Assembly: GCA_027487485.1 (NCBI GenBank)
Contig: JAIYDN010000084.1
Span: forward strand, 124,001 to 188,000
Direction: 5' to 3'
Length of the DNA stretch: 64,000 nt
DNA from: Planctomycetaceae bacterium
GTDB lineage: Bacteria; Planctomycetota; Planctomycetia; Pirellulales; Pirellulaceae
Position numbers and translations under genes: made by a program. The notes under the pieces are model-generated. The model did not search any database. It was not told where the DNA came from and saw nothing but the letters and a program-made list of their open reading frames with translations. Below, in pieces: positions 37,094 to 47,637 of the stretch. Every line of letters starts with the position of its first letter. Position 1 is the first letter of the stretch.

Positions 37094-38629
37094 ATGCCAA
37101 GCAATCTCAGCGACACCCCAAGCCAGTCAACTCCCCTCGCAGAACCAGCTGCCAGTAGCAAGTCTTGGCTTCGAACCGATGACGCTGTTGCTATGCTGCT
37201 TGGCTTCTGCTTGATTGTTGCAGCTGGCACAGTTGCTATTCTTGGGCGATCAACCGACCATTCCCAGATCGCTCTCGAGCTGGCAAAAGTCAAAGCGGAA
37301 CTGAAATCCCTTCCGTCGGACTCCGTGGATCTGGCCAGCAATCGAAAAGGACTTCTTGATTCCCAGGCCAAGCTGGAAACTCAGCTTGCTGTTGCACCCA
37401 TGAAGCCCTGGCTCGTCAAACCAGGGGACTGGGCCTCCAATCCCATAGAAGCGTTTCAAAAGAAAGGCAAATCGATCGCCCCTGCACTTCTAGTGACCTT
37501 TCTCGGAATCCTAGTGGTCTTCGGGATAGGCACCGCGATTCAGGGCAGTTCACCGGTCTCGTTCGCGATCGGATTCGCTGGAGTGTTTTTGCTGTCGCTG
37601 GTCGCTTACCTGCTGGCTGGGCAGGAGGTCATTAAGCATTACAACTTGGAGCACGCGTTATGGGCGGTGCTTCTTGGGTTGCTAATCAGCAATACCATCG
37701 GAACCCCCAAATGGTTGTCCTGCGCAACCAAGACCGAGTTCTATATCAAGACGGGTTTGGTTCTCTTGGGGGCAGAGGTGTTATTCAACAAGCTGCTTGC
37801 GCTGGGGCTTCCAGGAATTTTCATCTCTTGGATCGTGACTCCTGTAGTTCTGATTACTACTTATCTTTTTGGTCAATACATTCTAAAGATCCCGTCCAAG
37901 TCACTGAACTTGGTTATCTCGGCGGACATGTCGGTGTGCGGTGTGTCTGCTGCGGTGGCAACCGCGGCCGCTTGCAAAGCCAAAAAGGAAGAGCTGTCAT
38001 TGGCCATTGGACTGTCGCTGATCTTTACCGTGATCATGATGGTGGTCATGCCTTTTGTGATTCGTGTTTCTGGCATGGGAGAAGTGATTGGCGGAGCGTG
38101 GATCGGAGGAACCGTGGACTCGACAGGTGCGGTTGCTGCGGCCGGTCAATTAGTCGGCGATGTTGCCAAAGATGTGGCCGCAACCGTCAAGATGATTCAG
38201 AACATTTTGATTGGGGTTGTTGCCTTCGGAGTGGCCGTCTACTGGGTCTCGTTTGTCGAACCTCGCGAAGACAAAAAACGGCCAAGCGTTTTTGAAATCT
38301 GGCGACGCTTTCCCAAGTTTACTTTGGGCTTCCTGGCTGTCTCGCTGCTGCTGTCCTATTGCCAGTCGCAAGGTGCCGAAGGTAAGGCGCTCGTAAGCAG
38401 CATCGTAGACGGAGCGACCAAACCGATTCGAGAATGGCTATTCTGCCTTGCGTTCGTGAGCATTGGCTTAGAGAGCAATTTCCGAGAATACCGACAAATG
38501 CTGTCGCAAGGTAAACCCGTTATCTTGTACTTGTGCGGCCAGGCCTTGAATCTGGCATTGAGCCTGTTCATGGCGTGGCTCATGTTCGAGATCGTGTTTC
38601 CGAACGCGGCCAACGAGTTGATGCGGTAA
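37094..38629 (+). CDS. YeiH family putative sulfate exporter
   Basis: Polytopic membrane protein of 511 residues with about 11-12 hydrophobic segments. The conserved centre [39 protein letters not shown] and [18 protein letters not shown] match the YeiH/UPF0324 'putative sulfate exporter' family. The first about 120 residues include an extra helix and a hydrophilic linker not found in the shorter E. coli YeiH (about 350 residues), making this a long variant. Substrate evidence for the family is weak. Its stop overlaps the next ATG (TAATG), so the small downstream protein is translationally coupled. Confidence 0.88.
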   Translation: MPSNLSDTPSQSTPLAEPAASSKSWLRTDDAVAMLLGFCLIVAAGTVAILGRSTDHSQIALELAKVKAELKSLPSDSVDLASNRKGLLDSQAKLETQLAVAPMKPWLVKPGDWASNPIEAFQKKGKSIAPALLVTFLGILVVFGIGTAIQGSSPVSFAIGFAGVFLLSLVAYLLAGQEVIKHYNLEHALWAVLLGLLISNTIGTPKWLSCATKTEFYIKTGLVLLGAEVLFNKLLALGLPGIFISWIVTPVVLITTYLFGQYILKIPSKSLNLVISADMSVCGVSAAVATAAACKAKKEELSLAIGLSLIFTVIMMVVMPFVIRVSGMGEVIGGAWIGGTVDSTGAVAAAGQLVGDVAKDVAATVKMIQNILIGVVAFGVAVYWVSFVEPREDKKRPSVFEIWRRFPKFTLGFLAVSLLLSYCQSQGAEGKALVSSIVDGATKPIREWLFCLAFVSIGLESNFREYRQMLSQGKPVILYLCGQALNLALSLFMAWLMFEIVFPNAANELMR

Positions 38630-38904
38630 TGGACTCCCAATCATCGCCGTCCCAGCAAAACAGAAAGCCTTGGCTGGGCCTTGTTTTTATCTTGGCTAGC
38701 GTCTCCATGATTTGGCTGACCATCTTGCCACGCATTGGCCAAGTGCCAACAGTTCGCATGCGAATCGATTCCAATCAAGCTGCCGGCATCAACCCAACGG
38801 CCGTGTTTTATTCCGACCATCCAAGCATGCGAGAAACCGAAAGAAAAATCGAAAGCATCGTCAACCACTCGGACGGAGTCTTTTGGGCTCCCTCATGGCC
38901 TTAG
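38629..38904 (+). CDS. Small single-pass membrane protein coupled to YeiH-type gene
   Basis: Hypothetical protein of 91 residues. A short Gln/Ser-rich N-terminus is followed by one hydrophobic helix (LGLVFILASVSMIWLTILP, about 15-33), then a hydrophilic exported part with no Cys. The start ATG shares a base with the TAA of the transporter gene, strong evidence that it is translated with it, perhaps as an accessory subunit. No family was recognised. The following 232 bp up to the RND adaptor gene show no gene. Confidence 0.72.
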   Translation: MDSQSSPSQQNRKPWLGLVFILASVSMIWLTILPRIGQVPTVRMRIDSNQAAGINPTAVFYSDHPSMRETERKIESIVNHSDGVFWAPSWP

Positions 38905-39136
38905 ATTAACCTTCAATGACATAGATCGGCAGACCCGCTTTGGATTTTGATTCTCCATGTGGATGGGCTGGGTGGCCAAGCCGGCTACTTTGACATTTAG
39001 GGTGAACTTGATAGACTGCCACCAGTTTTTATGCGGAGTAGGCCGGACGCTGATGCCGCATCGAAGGCATGGACTCTGCTCTGGCCATCGCCCCAGGGAA
39101 TGCCTGATGTTTCGGATGACAGGATTGTAAAGAAAA

Positions 39137-40315
39137 ATGCCACACATTCGCTTGCGATTGAATTTGACCTTGCTGCTTTGCTTGACGGTGCTTGGGTGCG
39201 GCAAAACAGTCGTTGAGCCGGGGGATGCTCCGCCGCCACAGGTTACGGTTGCGAAACCTGAAATGCGAATGGTCCCAGAATTTTTTGAATACATTGGGCG
39301 CACTGCTTCGCCGGACTTTGTAGAGATTCGTTCGCGAGTGTCCGGGTATTTGGATAAGATTCACTTCAGTGACGGGAAAGAGGTCAACGCAAAAGACAAG
39401 CTTTTCGAGATCGATCGTCGTCCTTACGAATACACTCTGATGAACGCCAAAGCACGCCTTCAACAAGCCGAAGCCCAGCTGAACCTTGCCAACATCACGC
39501 TTCAACGCGCTACAGAGCTAAGCAAAACCAATTCCCTGTCACAGCAAGAGCTAGATGAAGCTGTTCAGAAGCAAGCGAGTGCTTCTGCCGAAATCATTTC
39601 TGGGAAAGCGGCCGTAGATCAAGCGGAACTTGACGTCAGTTTTTGCGATATTCAGGCACCCATTTCTGGCCGGATCAGCCGGGCCAGTGTCACCGAAGGG
39701 AATTTGATTCAAGCCGGCCAGTCCAACACGGAACCTCTTACCACCATCGCTAGTGTTGACCCAATTCATGTTCTGTTCGATGTGGATGAGATCACTGTGC
39801 TCAAGTTCATGGAATTGCGAAGGAGCCAAGGTGTTGACGTCAAATTCACCCATGTTCGCGAGCTCAATCAAGGCGTTCAAGTGGCACTATCCAATGAACT
39901 GAACTATCCTCATGAAGGCGTATTGGACTTCATCGACAATCGAGTGCGAACCACGACGGGCACTTTATTAGTACGTGCGGTGCTCGACAATAAAAATCGA
40001 CTCTTCGCCCCAGGTTTCTTTGTGCGAGTACGTATTCCTTATGGAGAAGCTCAAGAAGCCTTGTTGGTTAGCGAGCGAGCGATTCTGAATGATCAAAACA
40101 TCAAGTACGTTTTGACTGTCGGCAAGAATGATGTCGTAGTACGTCGAGACGTTGAACTTGGCGTTCTTGATAACGGAATGCGAGTGATCAAGTCAGGCAT
40201 ATCGGCCGACGATGAAGTCATTATCAATGGTTTGCAACGGGCCAAACCCGGCGCGAACGTTCTTGTGCAAAGGCCGATTATGGATACCTCTCCTGCTTCC
40301 GAAAGCAAGGAGTAA
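39137..40315 (+). CDS. RND efflux periplasmic adaptor (membrane fusion protein)
   Basis: Adaptor of 392 residues, AcrA/MexA class. It begins with a lipoprotein-type signal whose lipobox reads LTVLGC, so it is probably anchored in the inner membrane by its Cys. Lipoyl halves (RSRVSGYLDKIHFSDGKEV and CDIQAPISGRISRASVTEG) flank a helical hairpin (about 100-165), then beta-barrel and membrane-proximal domains follow. It links the pump to an outer-membrane channel. The pump gene begins 3 bp downstream. No outer-membrane factor gene is present, so the channel must be encoded elsewhere. Confidence 0.93.
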   Translation: MPHIRLRLNLTLLLCLTVLGCGKTVVEPGDAPPPQVTVAKPEMRMVPEFFEYIGRTASPDFVEIRSRVSGYLDKIHFSDGKEVNAKDKLFEIDRRPYEYTLMNAKARLQQAEAQLNLANITLQRATELSKTNSLSQQELDEAVQKQASASAEIISGKAAVDQAELDVSFCDIQAPISGRISRASVTEGNLIQAGQSNTEPLTTIASVDPIHVLFDVDEITVLKFMELRRSQGVDVKFTHVRELNQGVQVALSNELNYPHEGVLDFIDNRVRTTTGTLLVRAVLDNKNRLFAPGFFVRVRIPYGEAQEALLVSERAILNDQNIKYVLTVGKNDVVVRRDVELGVLDNGMRVIKSGISADDEVIINGLQRAKPGANVLVQRPIMDTSPASESKE

Positions 40316-40318
40316 ACT

Positions 40319-43300
40319 ATGCTGGCCCGATTCTTTGTCGATCGACCTGTATTCGCAACCGTTCTTTCGCTTGTGATCGTATTGGTGGGTAGCGTTGCAA
40401 TGATGCAGCTACCGATCGCTCAATTCCCAGAGGTAGCTCCGCCAACGATCCAAGTCACGGCGATGTACCCTGGTGCAAATTCGCAAGTGGTTGCCGATAC
40501 CGTTGCTGCGCCGATAGAACAGGAGATTAACGGCGTTGAAAAAATGCTGTACATGTCCTCACGCTGTACCAACGATGGTTTGATGGCCTTGGATGTCACG
40601 TTCGAGCTGGGTACGAATATCGATCAAGCTCAAGTGCTAGTGCAGAATCGGGTCGCTATTGCTGAGGCAAAACTTCCTGAGGAAGTACGGCGTCAGGGGA
40701 TCGTCACGAAAAAGAAATCCCCCAGTATTCTCCTGGCGGTTAATCTCATCTCCTCAGAAGCTCGCTACGATCAGCTCTATCTTTCCAACTTCGCAACCAT
40801 CGAAGTGAGGGATTCCTTGATGCGAATCCAGGGCGTGGGTGATGTGGGAATGCTGGGGGCACGCGACTATGCCATGCGAGTATGGCTGGACCCCGAAAAA
40901 TTGGCGGTTCGCAACATGACCGCTATTGATGTCCTACAAGCGCTTCGCGAACAGAATGTTCAAATTGCTGCGGGACGGATCGGCCAAGCCCCTGCGCCCG
41001 AGGGCCAAGATTTTCAGTTTGCGATCAACACCAAAGGACGACTGCTGGATGCCAGCCAATTCAACGATATCGTTGTAAAAACCGGCGAAGGAAGCGAACT
41101 GGTTAAACTGGGTGATGTTGCTCGCACGGAACTGGGGGCCCGATCCTACGATGTCAGCAGCTCCCTGGACGGCAAGCCGAGTATCACGATGGCCGTTTTT
41201 CAATTGCCGGGCTCCAACGCTCTGAAGACCGCTCAATCGATTCGCGACGAAATGGCTCGATTGAAGGCGACACGCTTTCCGACCGGCGTCGACTTTGCCA
41301 TCGTTTACGACACAACCATCGTTGTCGATGAATCCATTCATGAGGTGTACAAAACCTTGTTTGAAGCCTTCGTCCTGGTCTTCATTGTTGTGATCTTGTT
41401 CTTGCAAGATTGGCGAGCGACCTTGATGCCGATGATCGATGTTCCTGTTTCGCTGATCGGTACGCTTGCCGTGATGCAAATGCTCGGCTTTTCGCTCAAC
41501 AATCTGTCGATGCTGGGCCTGGTTCTGGCGATTGGAATCGTGGTCGACGACGCCATTGTTGTGGTCGAAAACATTGAGCGTTGGATGGCAAAGGGCCTTC
41601 CGGCTCGCGAGGCCACCATCAAGGCGATGGCGGAAATTACCGGTCCCGTCATCGCGATTACGTTAGTACTGAGCTCGGTTTTTATACCCACCATTTTTAT
41701 TGCCGGAATCCCAGGTAAGTTCTTCCAGCAGTTTGCGCTGACGATTGCCGCATCGACGATCATCTCCGCCATCAATGCCATGACGATGGCCCCCGCTCGA
41801 GCCGTCACCTTGATCAAACCTCACGTCGCCGGGCACGATCGCGAAGCCCTGCCGCGTTGGGGGATCGCACTGATTATGGGCTACATTGCCTTTCGGTATT
41901 TGCCTTTCTTCACGGACCCACTCTTTGGCTTCCCAGCTGCATCGAACGAAGGTGGTGCCCATGGTGGCGCAGCGGCCCATTCCCCTAGCGTTTTGCAAAA
42001 TGTGGTACTCGGCATGATCTTCTTGATCGGCAGCATCGCAGGCTGGCTCTGCGGCCCTTACATCAACAAGGGGTTACAGAGATTTTTCCATGTGTTCAAT
42101 GCTGGCTTCGACAAAGTGACTTGGGTCTATGGCAAGATGGTGGCAGGCGCCCTTCGCATTAGCCTGATCATGTTCCTCATTTACATCGGTTTGATCGCGA
42201 TGGCGGTTCGGGGATTCCAAGTAATCCCAAGCGGTTTTCTACCATCGCAGGACAAGGGTTACCTTGTCGTCAGCGCGAAGCTACCTGACGGCGCAAGCTT
42301 GCAACGGACAGAAGCAGTCGCAAAATCCATCAATGAGATTCTGCTCGCGACCGACGGAGTCGCACATACCTTGAGCATCCCAGGCTACTCCATCTTAACC
42401 AGCACCAACGCGTCCAATTCGCTCGGCATCTTTGTGATTTTGGATTCATTCGAACATCGCAGTAAAGATAGTGATCTGTATTCTGCCGATCTAGTCCGAA
42501 CGCTGCAGGAGAAGCTTAGCAGTATCCAAGAAGCACAAGTCGTGGTTTTCGGAGCACCCCCAATCGATGGACTTGCTTCGACGGCGGGCATGAAAATGCA
42601 AATTCAAGATCGCGTAGGAGCTGGCCCATCTGCATTGCAGGGGGCGATGGAGAATTTGGTAGAAGCAGCCAATGCAGAGCCTCGTCTTGTTGGCTCCTAC
42701 TCCAGCTATTCCGCCAATGAACCGCAACTCTATGTCGATATCAATCGCGAAAAAGCCAAGGCGGCCGGAGTTCCCTTGAACGATGTCTTCCAAACGCTTC
42801 AGATTTATCTTGGCTCAGCGTACGCAAACGACATCACTCGATTCGGCCGCAATTGGCAGGTGAGTGTCCAAGCCGACTCCAGATTTCGCGCTAATCCAGC
42901 GGACATCAGTCGATTGCAGGTCCGTAACCAACGCGGTGAAATGGTACCTTTGGCAACACTGATCGATGTTCGTGATGTCAGTGGTCCAGGTATTGTGTAT
43001 CGATTCAACATGAATGCCTCGGCTGACTTTGTTTCGAACCCAGCCCCGGGCAGCGGATCAGGCGACACGATTGGATTGATGGAAGAGATCGCAAAACGAG
43101 AACTGCCAAGCAGCATGAGCTTCGAATGGACCGAGCTCGCTTACCAGCAGATATTGGTTGGTAAAGACTTGTTGACCAAGCTTGTCTTCCCATTGGCCGT
43201 GATCTTCGTATTTATGGTTTTAGCGGCACAATATGAAAGCTGGTCGTTGCCGATTGCCATCTTGTTAATCGTTCCAATGTGTTTGTTTGCGGCCGTCGCA

Positions 43301-43693
43301 GGTCTGTGGCTGACAGGCTCGGAAAGCAACATATTCACTCAGATTGGACTCGTGGTGTTGATCGCATTGGCGGCCAAAAACGCCATCTTGATCGTGGAGT
43401 TTGCGAAGCAACTGCAGGACGAAGGTAAAGATCGAAACGAAGCGGTGATCGAGGCCTGCAAGGTACGACTTCGACCCATCTTGATGACTTCCTTTGCATT
43501 CATCTTGGGAGTCGCACCGTTGATGATCGGTCGTGGAGCCGGTTTCGAAATGCGTAGCTCGCTAGGCCTTGCCGTTTTTTCCGGAATGTTGGGAGTAACC
43601 TTTTTCGGCTTGATTTTCACTCCGGTTTTTTACGTTCTGATCGATTGGCTCGGAAATCTCCGGAGCCAAAAGAAGACGGAAAAACCGCATTAA
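40319..43693 (+). CDS. RND multidrug efflux permease (HAE1/AcrB-like)
   Basis: Proton-driven pump of 1124 residues, longer than the usual about 1040. It begins MLARFFVDRPVFATVLS. The porter-domain motif PTIQVTAMYPGANSQVV and the proton-relay region LGLVLAIGIVVDDAIVVVEN (adjacent Asp pair in helix 4) are intact. The second half repeats the fold (GLVVLIALAAKNAILIVEF). Around residues 500-600 there is an extra block containing one or two additional hydrophobic helices and an HGGAAAHSP loop, absent from AcrB. The ATG follows AAGGAG, which lies within the adaptor stop region. Forms a trimer with the adaptor. Confidence 0.95.
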   Translation: MLARFFVDRPVFATVLSLVIVLVGSVAMMQLPIAQFPEVAPPTIQVTAMYPGANSQVVADTVAAPIEQEINGVEKMLYMSSRCTNDGLMALDVTFELGTNIDQAQVLVQNRVAIAEAKLPEEVRRQGIVTKKKSPSILLAVNLISSEARYDQLYLSNFATIEVRDSLMRIQGVGDVGMLGARDYAMRVWLDPEKLAVRNMTAIDVLQALREQNVQIAAGRIGQAPAPEGQDFQFAINTKGRLLDASQFNDIVVKTGEGSELVKLGDVARTELGARSYDVSSSLDGKPSITMAVFQLPGSNALKTAQSIRDEMARLKATRFPTGVDFAIVYDTTIVVDESIHEVYKTLFEAFVLVFIVVILFLQDWRATLMPMIDVPVSLIGTLAVMQMLGFSLNNLSMLGLVLAIGIVVDDAIVVVENIERWMAKGLPAREATIKAMAEITGPVIAITLVLSSVFIPTIFIAGIPGKFFQQFALTIAASTIISAINAMTMAPARAVTLIKPHVAGHDREALPRWGIALIMGYIAFRYLPFFTDPLFGFPAASNEGGAHGGAAAHSPSVLQNVVLGMIFLIGSIAGWLCGPYINKGLQRFFHVFNAGFDKVTWVYGKMVAGALRISLIMFLIYIGLIAMAVRGFQVIPSGFLPSQDKGYLVVSAKLPDGASLQRTEAVAKSINEILLATDGVAHTLSIPGYSILTSTNASNSLGIFVILDSFEHRSKDSDLYSADLVRTLQEKLSSIQEAQVVVFGAPPIDGLASTAGMKMQIQDRVGAGPSALQGAMENLVEAANAEPRLVGSYSSYSANEPQLYVDINREKAKAAGVPLNDVFQTLQIYLGSAYANDITRFGRNWQVSVQADSRFRANPADISRLQVRNQRGEMVPLATLIDVRDVSGPGIVYRFNMNASADFVSNPAPGSGSGDTIGLMEEIAKRELPSSMSFEWTELAYQQILVGKDLLTKLVFPLAVIFVFMVLAAQYESWSLPIAILLIVPMCLFAAVAGLWLTGSESNIFTQIGLVVLIALAAKNAILIVEFAKQLQDEGKDRNEAVIEACKVRLRPILMTSFAFILGVAPLMIGRGAGFEMRSSLGLAVFSGMLGVTFFGLIFTPVFYVLIDWLGNLRSQKKTEKPH

Positions 43694-43703
43694 ACAGCAC
43701 TCG

Positions 43704-46277
43704 TCACTCATTCCAAACCATGACTTCGGTCACTCCGCTCCGGGACTCACCCGTGTGCGTGAACACGATTCGCAATTTGGAAGAGGTAACGGGCTGGAAC
43801 TTGACCGAGTTCCATTCGCTGCCTGCGGGTGTCTCTGGTGTTGCCACCGCCTGTTGGACTGATTTCCATCGCCCATCTTGCCAGACCTCAATCTTGTAAC
43901 TTTTGGGTGCCTGAACTCCGCCACGGTCGTCGTAGATCGCTAATTCGGCCCGTCGAAATTCGATTGCTTTGCCAAAATCAATTTCAAGCCAGTCTGTTTT
44001 GGATTTCGATTCATAGCTGGTCCACCGATTGGTTGGGGTTGGCAAAAAGTTCGTGATACCGTCGATGGCCGACTTGGGAACCCCACCAAATCGATCGTGA
44101 TGGCTTGCGGTCGCACGCGGGTAATCTTGGCTGCCATCGTTGAAAGCAAGGTTTCCAGCGGGTGCGGCGATTGCAGAAACAGGCAGTTCCGCGTCGCCCC
44201 AAACTTCGATCTCCGTCAAACCGGACCGAAAACCATCCGCATGCTCGAGCGTCATTCTTAACTTTTGAGTTGTCAGCGAATCGACTTGGAATATGTGAGG
44301 CCGATGTCCTTCAGGGGAAACGATCTCTTTCGCTCGATCAAGCGATTTCCAGACGGATCCATTCCAATAGTCGATACGAATCTTTTTCGGCGCTCGTATT
44401 TTGGAACCGCTAACATTGCGATCGTCCAAAACAAATAACTTTACCGTGTGGATTTGCCGTTCAGTACCGAAGTCAATCTCCGTCCAGTCTTCGGAAGCTT
44501 GAGAACCCTCACAAGTCCAACGATTCGGCGGATGTTGCACATACCAATAGTTTCCGTCATTGGCTTTCGACAAACTAGTACCTTTTGCGGTGTGCGAAGC
44601 CGTAAGTCTTGGATAATACAACCCGTCGTTATTCACCGCGAAATTGACTTGCGTTGCCGATGCCTTTGGAAGCTTGGCAGTGTCTTTTTGAACCGGTAAG
44701 GCGCCAGTCAATGTCACCGGCTCCAAGGTAAGAGAAGTGAACACTTTTTTGCCATCGATGAGAACATGCATCCCAGCGCCTAGCTGATAACGCTTCCCGG
44801 TTTTGTCCCATACAACAGCCAAAGAGTGCCCGCGATAAACCAAGTTGTCTATCGCGAAATAATCCCAATCGCTGGGAGCAAGCGGCCGAAATTCCAGAGT
44901 GTCGTCTGATCGAGGTACAAGCCCGACGAGACCAGTAATCACGAGATCGCAGTATCCCGAATGCAAATAATGCTCCGAGTGGTTGTAGGCATCATGGCCT
45001 TCAAACGAACCCGAGTCGGGATGAAGTGCTTCTGCCAAATAGGGAACGCCATCTTTGCGATGCGAACGAGCGTAAATCGATAACAAGTCAACGTAATCTT
45101 CGGGGGCAAGCGTCTTGCCACCATTTTGCAGATAGTTAGCGAGGGCTTTCAATGTCTGAGTGGTTGCATAGGGCCAAGATTGGCCGCTCCACCAACAGCA
45201 TGAGTTCATCAGCAAAAACATCGGGTCGTTTCGCTCCACGGTGGATGGACCAAAGTCCGCGTAGAACCCATCGCGATCCATTAGCTTCTTCCAAGCGACG
45301 TCATACTTGCTTTCCCCTTCGAGCAGATTGAACTGCCATGGGACGTATCCGATCAGCTCGCGTCCGTGGGAATCACCCGCATGTTTTCCGCTCTCGTACG
45401 TTCGCGTCAAAGCGGACATCGTGTGCCCATCGGCCGTTTCGTCATTCTTCAAAACAGGAAAGAAAAATTGTCGCTTTTCGTCCCACATCAGCTCCAACAT
45501 TTTGGCTTTCAAGGCGTCGGCTTTCGCGTTGTAATTCGAAGCAACTTGAGCTTGACCGGCAATGGTCGCAATTTCGGCAATCGCTTTCGCGTCAGCCCAC
45601 ATGTACGCATTGAAAGAAGGTCGGTAACTTGGTGCTCCGCGAAGAATATCTTTGGTCTGACGGCTATTGATGTTGAACTCCATGCCGTCGTCGTGCCCCG
45701 TTTGCCAGAACAAGCCAACTTCCGGAACATAGTGCCGTTCTTCCCAACCTTCATAATTACGAATCAAATCAGGAAGCAGATCCACCAGCCAAGTCTTGTT
45801 CGGATGTACTTTGTCCACCTCGCGAATCGAATCAGCTAACCAAGTCGAATAGTTTCGAGGCTGCGCACCTGGTGTGCGAAACCAGTACTTCGAATAGTCA
45901 TTCGCGATTCGAGGCGACCGCAGCCATCGAGCTTCGTAGAGTTGGTGGCCAGCTGGACAACTGATTGCCCCATAAGCCCCGGACCAAAAAGGGCGATCGA
46001 TGAACTCGGTAAACGAGTAACCGCTGTTGGGTGCACCATAGGTTAAGTGCTTGGTTAGCAATTCCCATCGGTAGTAATAGGTTGTCGTAACGTCACGGTC
46101 TGGGCATTCAAAGAAAGGAATGTTCTGCTCATACCAATCAAAGTCTCGATTGTCCCAGAACGTTTCTGCTTCCAATAGCTTTCGCTTGTCAAGAATCTGA
46201 GCATCAGAACTGGCCGAGCTCAAAATCAGTCCGAGGAAAAAAATCGCCGAAGTGCAACGTTTGATCAGAAAAGTCAT
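43704..46277 (-). CDS. Exported MGH1-like glycoside hydrolase with two discoidin domains
   Basis: Secreted protein of 857 residues. A signal peptide (about 1-26) is followed by an (alpha/alpha)6-barrel region of the MGH1/GH63/trehalase type (about 30-490), with TGHDDGMEFN, AYMWADAKAIAEIA and NSCCWWSGQSWPYATTQ as conserved features. A beta linker follows, then two F5/8-type C (discoidin) domains at about 570-690 and 715-857, each ending in a TEVxVWG/N-like strand. They probably bind carbohydrate and hold the enzyme on a polysaccharide. The substrate is unknown. It ends 10 bp from the stop of the convergent RND gene. Confidence 0.85.
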   Translation of the reverse strand: MTFLIKRCTSAIFFLGLILSSASSDAQILDKRKLLEAETFWDNRDFDWYEQNIPFFECPDRDVTTTYYYRWELLTKHLTYGAPNSGYSFTEFIDRPFWSGAYGAISCPAGHQLYEARWLRSPRIANDYSKYWFRTPGAQPRNYSTWLADSIREVDKVHPNKTWLVDLLPDLIRNYEGWEERHYVPEVGLFWQTGHDDGMEFNINSRQTKDILRGAPSYRPSFNAYMWADAKAIAEIATIAGQAQVASNYNAKADALKAKMLELMWDEKRQFFFPVLKNDETADGHTMSALTRTYESGKHAGDSHGRELIGYVPWQFNLLEGESKYDVAWKKLMDRDGFYADFGPSTVERNDPMFLLMNSCCWWSGQSWPYATTQTLKALANYLQNGGKTLAPEDYVDLLSIYARSHRKDGVPYLAEALHPDSGSFEGHDAYNHSEHYLHSGYCDLVITGLVGLVPRSDDTLEFRPLAPSDWDYFAIDNLVYRGHSLAVVWDKTGKRYQLGAGMHVLIDGKKVFTSLTLEPVTLTGALPVQKDTAKLPKASATQVNFAVNNDGLYYPRLTASHTAKGTSLSKANDGNYWYVQHPPNRWTCEGSQASEDWTEIDFGTERQIHTVKLFVLDDRNVSGSKIRAPKKIRIDYWNGSVWKSLDRAKEIVSPEGHRPHIFQVDSLTTQKLRMTLEHADGFRSGLTEIEVWGDAELPVSAIAAPAGNLAFNDGSQDYPRATASHHDRFGGVPKSAIDGITNFLPTPTNRWTSYESKSKTDWLEIDFGKAIEFRRAELAIYDDRGGVQAPKSYKIEVWQDGRWKSVQQAVATPETPAGSEWNSVKFQPVTSSKLRIVFTHTGESRSGVTEVMVWNE

Positions 46278-46362
46278 GCTGTGAAGCCTATCGCAATAGG
46301 AAGCTTGTCAAAATGGGAAGGTGAATTTACATGGCTCGAAGCGATCGGTTCGCTTCCATGAG

Positions 46363-47637
46363 CTATTGTGGTTTCTTAGAAAAATAGTCCGAAAACAAAT
46401 CGGTGGATGGCCAGCGTTTCACGGAATCGACAATCTTATGCATTAAGGGATCTGCAATGTCGATCAGATACCTACCAGTCGAGTTAACGGCTTTGTTGAA
46501 TAGGACCGCCCAATTGAATCCATCGTGCCGGCGCACCAGCAAAGCGGCTGTTCCGTCGAGCCGACCCGTGTGCCAAACGTTCTTTCGCTTTCCATCGATT
46601 GTTCGCACTTGCCAACCATACCCGTAGGATACATTGGGAGAATGACCTTCGATTGTCTCTACAGGAGGCGAGAACATCTCCTGGATTAGATCGGAATCCA
46701 AAGTACGTTTCTTCTTGGCAGTATCAAACTCGCACGCAAACCGAACTAAATCAGCCGAGGAAGCAACCCAACCGCCATGCGAATCCATGGCACCAAGGTC
46801 CCAAACTCCGTAGGGCCAGGGTACGAGGCTCTCTTTGGTTGCGACCACGGGTGTTCCTTTTCGATCCGATGCGTCATGGTATTCTGCTTCGGAAGGAAAT
46901 CGATCTTCGCTCAGTGTTTTGCCAATGCGAGGTCTCGTAATGCCAAGCGGTTTGAAGATAGAATCCTGAACATACTTCTCGTAGCTTGTTTTGGTTGCCT
47001 TCTCAATGATTCGCCCAAGAAGACAGTATCCAAAGTTGGAATAGGCATATCGGGAACCGGGCTCGAAGTCGAAAGACTGATCCAGCATGTACTCGATAAG
47101 GTCTTGATGGCTCAGAGGAAAGCTAAGCTGTTTATCCTTTACGATCGTGCGAAAATGAAACATGGGGTCGTAACTTGCTTTGCTGTCCCAACCACCGGTA
47201 TGGTGCAACAAATGGCGAACAGTGACACTCTTCCATCTGGGATCTTTTGGTTTCCGAAGCTTTAGGAGAGACACAATCGTGTCGTCCAAGCTCAGAGTCT
47301 TTTGCTGAACGAGCTTCAGGATCGCAACAGCGGTGATCGGTTTAGAAACACTTGCAATTCGAAAAAGCGAAGTTGGGGAGACGGCTTCCTTCGCATTGGA
47401 ATCCAGAAACCCAAAGCCTCGGGCATAGACCAGTTTGCCAGATTGACTTATCGCTACCGATGCGGAAGGAACGCTATTGGCCTTCATGAAATCAGCAATT
47501 GCGTCGTCGATGGACTTGAGCAGTGGGCTCGAGCGCCCCGTCATCTCAATCCCCGTAGCGAAAGACAGCTTAGGACTATAGGCACTTGCGGCGGTTGCCC
47601 CTACCAAGCCCAACCAACGGCGACGCGAAGACAGCAT
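46363..47637 (-). CDS. Serine hydrolase, beta-lactamase/DD-peptidase family
   Basis: Class C beta-lactamase-type serine hydrolase of 424 residues. The Ser-x-x-Lys motif reads SVSK in FRIASVSKPIT (about 97-100), the Tyr motif is YSNFGYCLLG (about 199), and the HTG triad is in WHTGRLDGTA near the C-terminus. A twin-arginine-like leader SRRRWLGLVGATAASA is seen at residues 4-19. The start at 47637 is chosen because GGGG lies 6-7 bases upstream and the leader begins there; the open frame extends to 47739. Likely a periplasmic esterase or peptidase; substrate unknown. Preceded by a 533-bp gene-free stretch with a TACTCG repeat element. Confidence 0.87.
   Translation of the reverse strand: MLSSRRRWLGLVGATAASAYSPKLSFATGIEMTGRSSPLLKSIDDAIADFMKANSVPSASVAISQSGKLVYARGFGFLDSNAKEAVSPTSLFRIASVSKPITAVAILKLVQQKTLSLDDTIVSLLKLRKPKDPRWKSVTVRHLLHHTGGWDSKASYDPMFHFRTIVKDKQLSFPLSHQDLIEYMLDQSFDFEPGSRYAYSNFGYCLLGRIIEKATKTSYEKYVQDSIFKPLGITRPRIGKTLSEDRFPSEAEYHDASDRKGTPVVATKESLVPWPYGVWDLGAMDSHGGWVASSADLVRFACEFDTAKKKRTLDSDLIQEMFSPPVETIEGHSPNVSYGYGWQVRTIDGKRKNVWHTGRLDGTAALLVRRHDGFNWAVLFNKAVNSTGRYLIDIADPLMHKIVDSVKRWPSTDLFSDYFSKKPQ

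Noticed and set aside
38905-39136. Possible minus-strand gene end (AGLPIYVIEG) before the RND adaptor
   Set aside because: Only a short protein-like stretch is visible, with no start and no supporting homology; left as intergenic.
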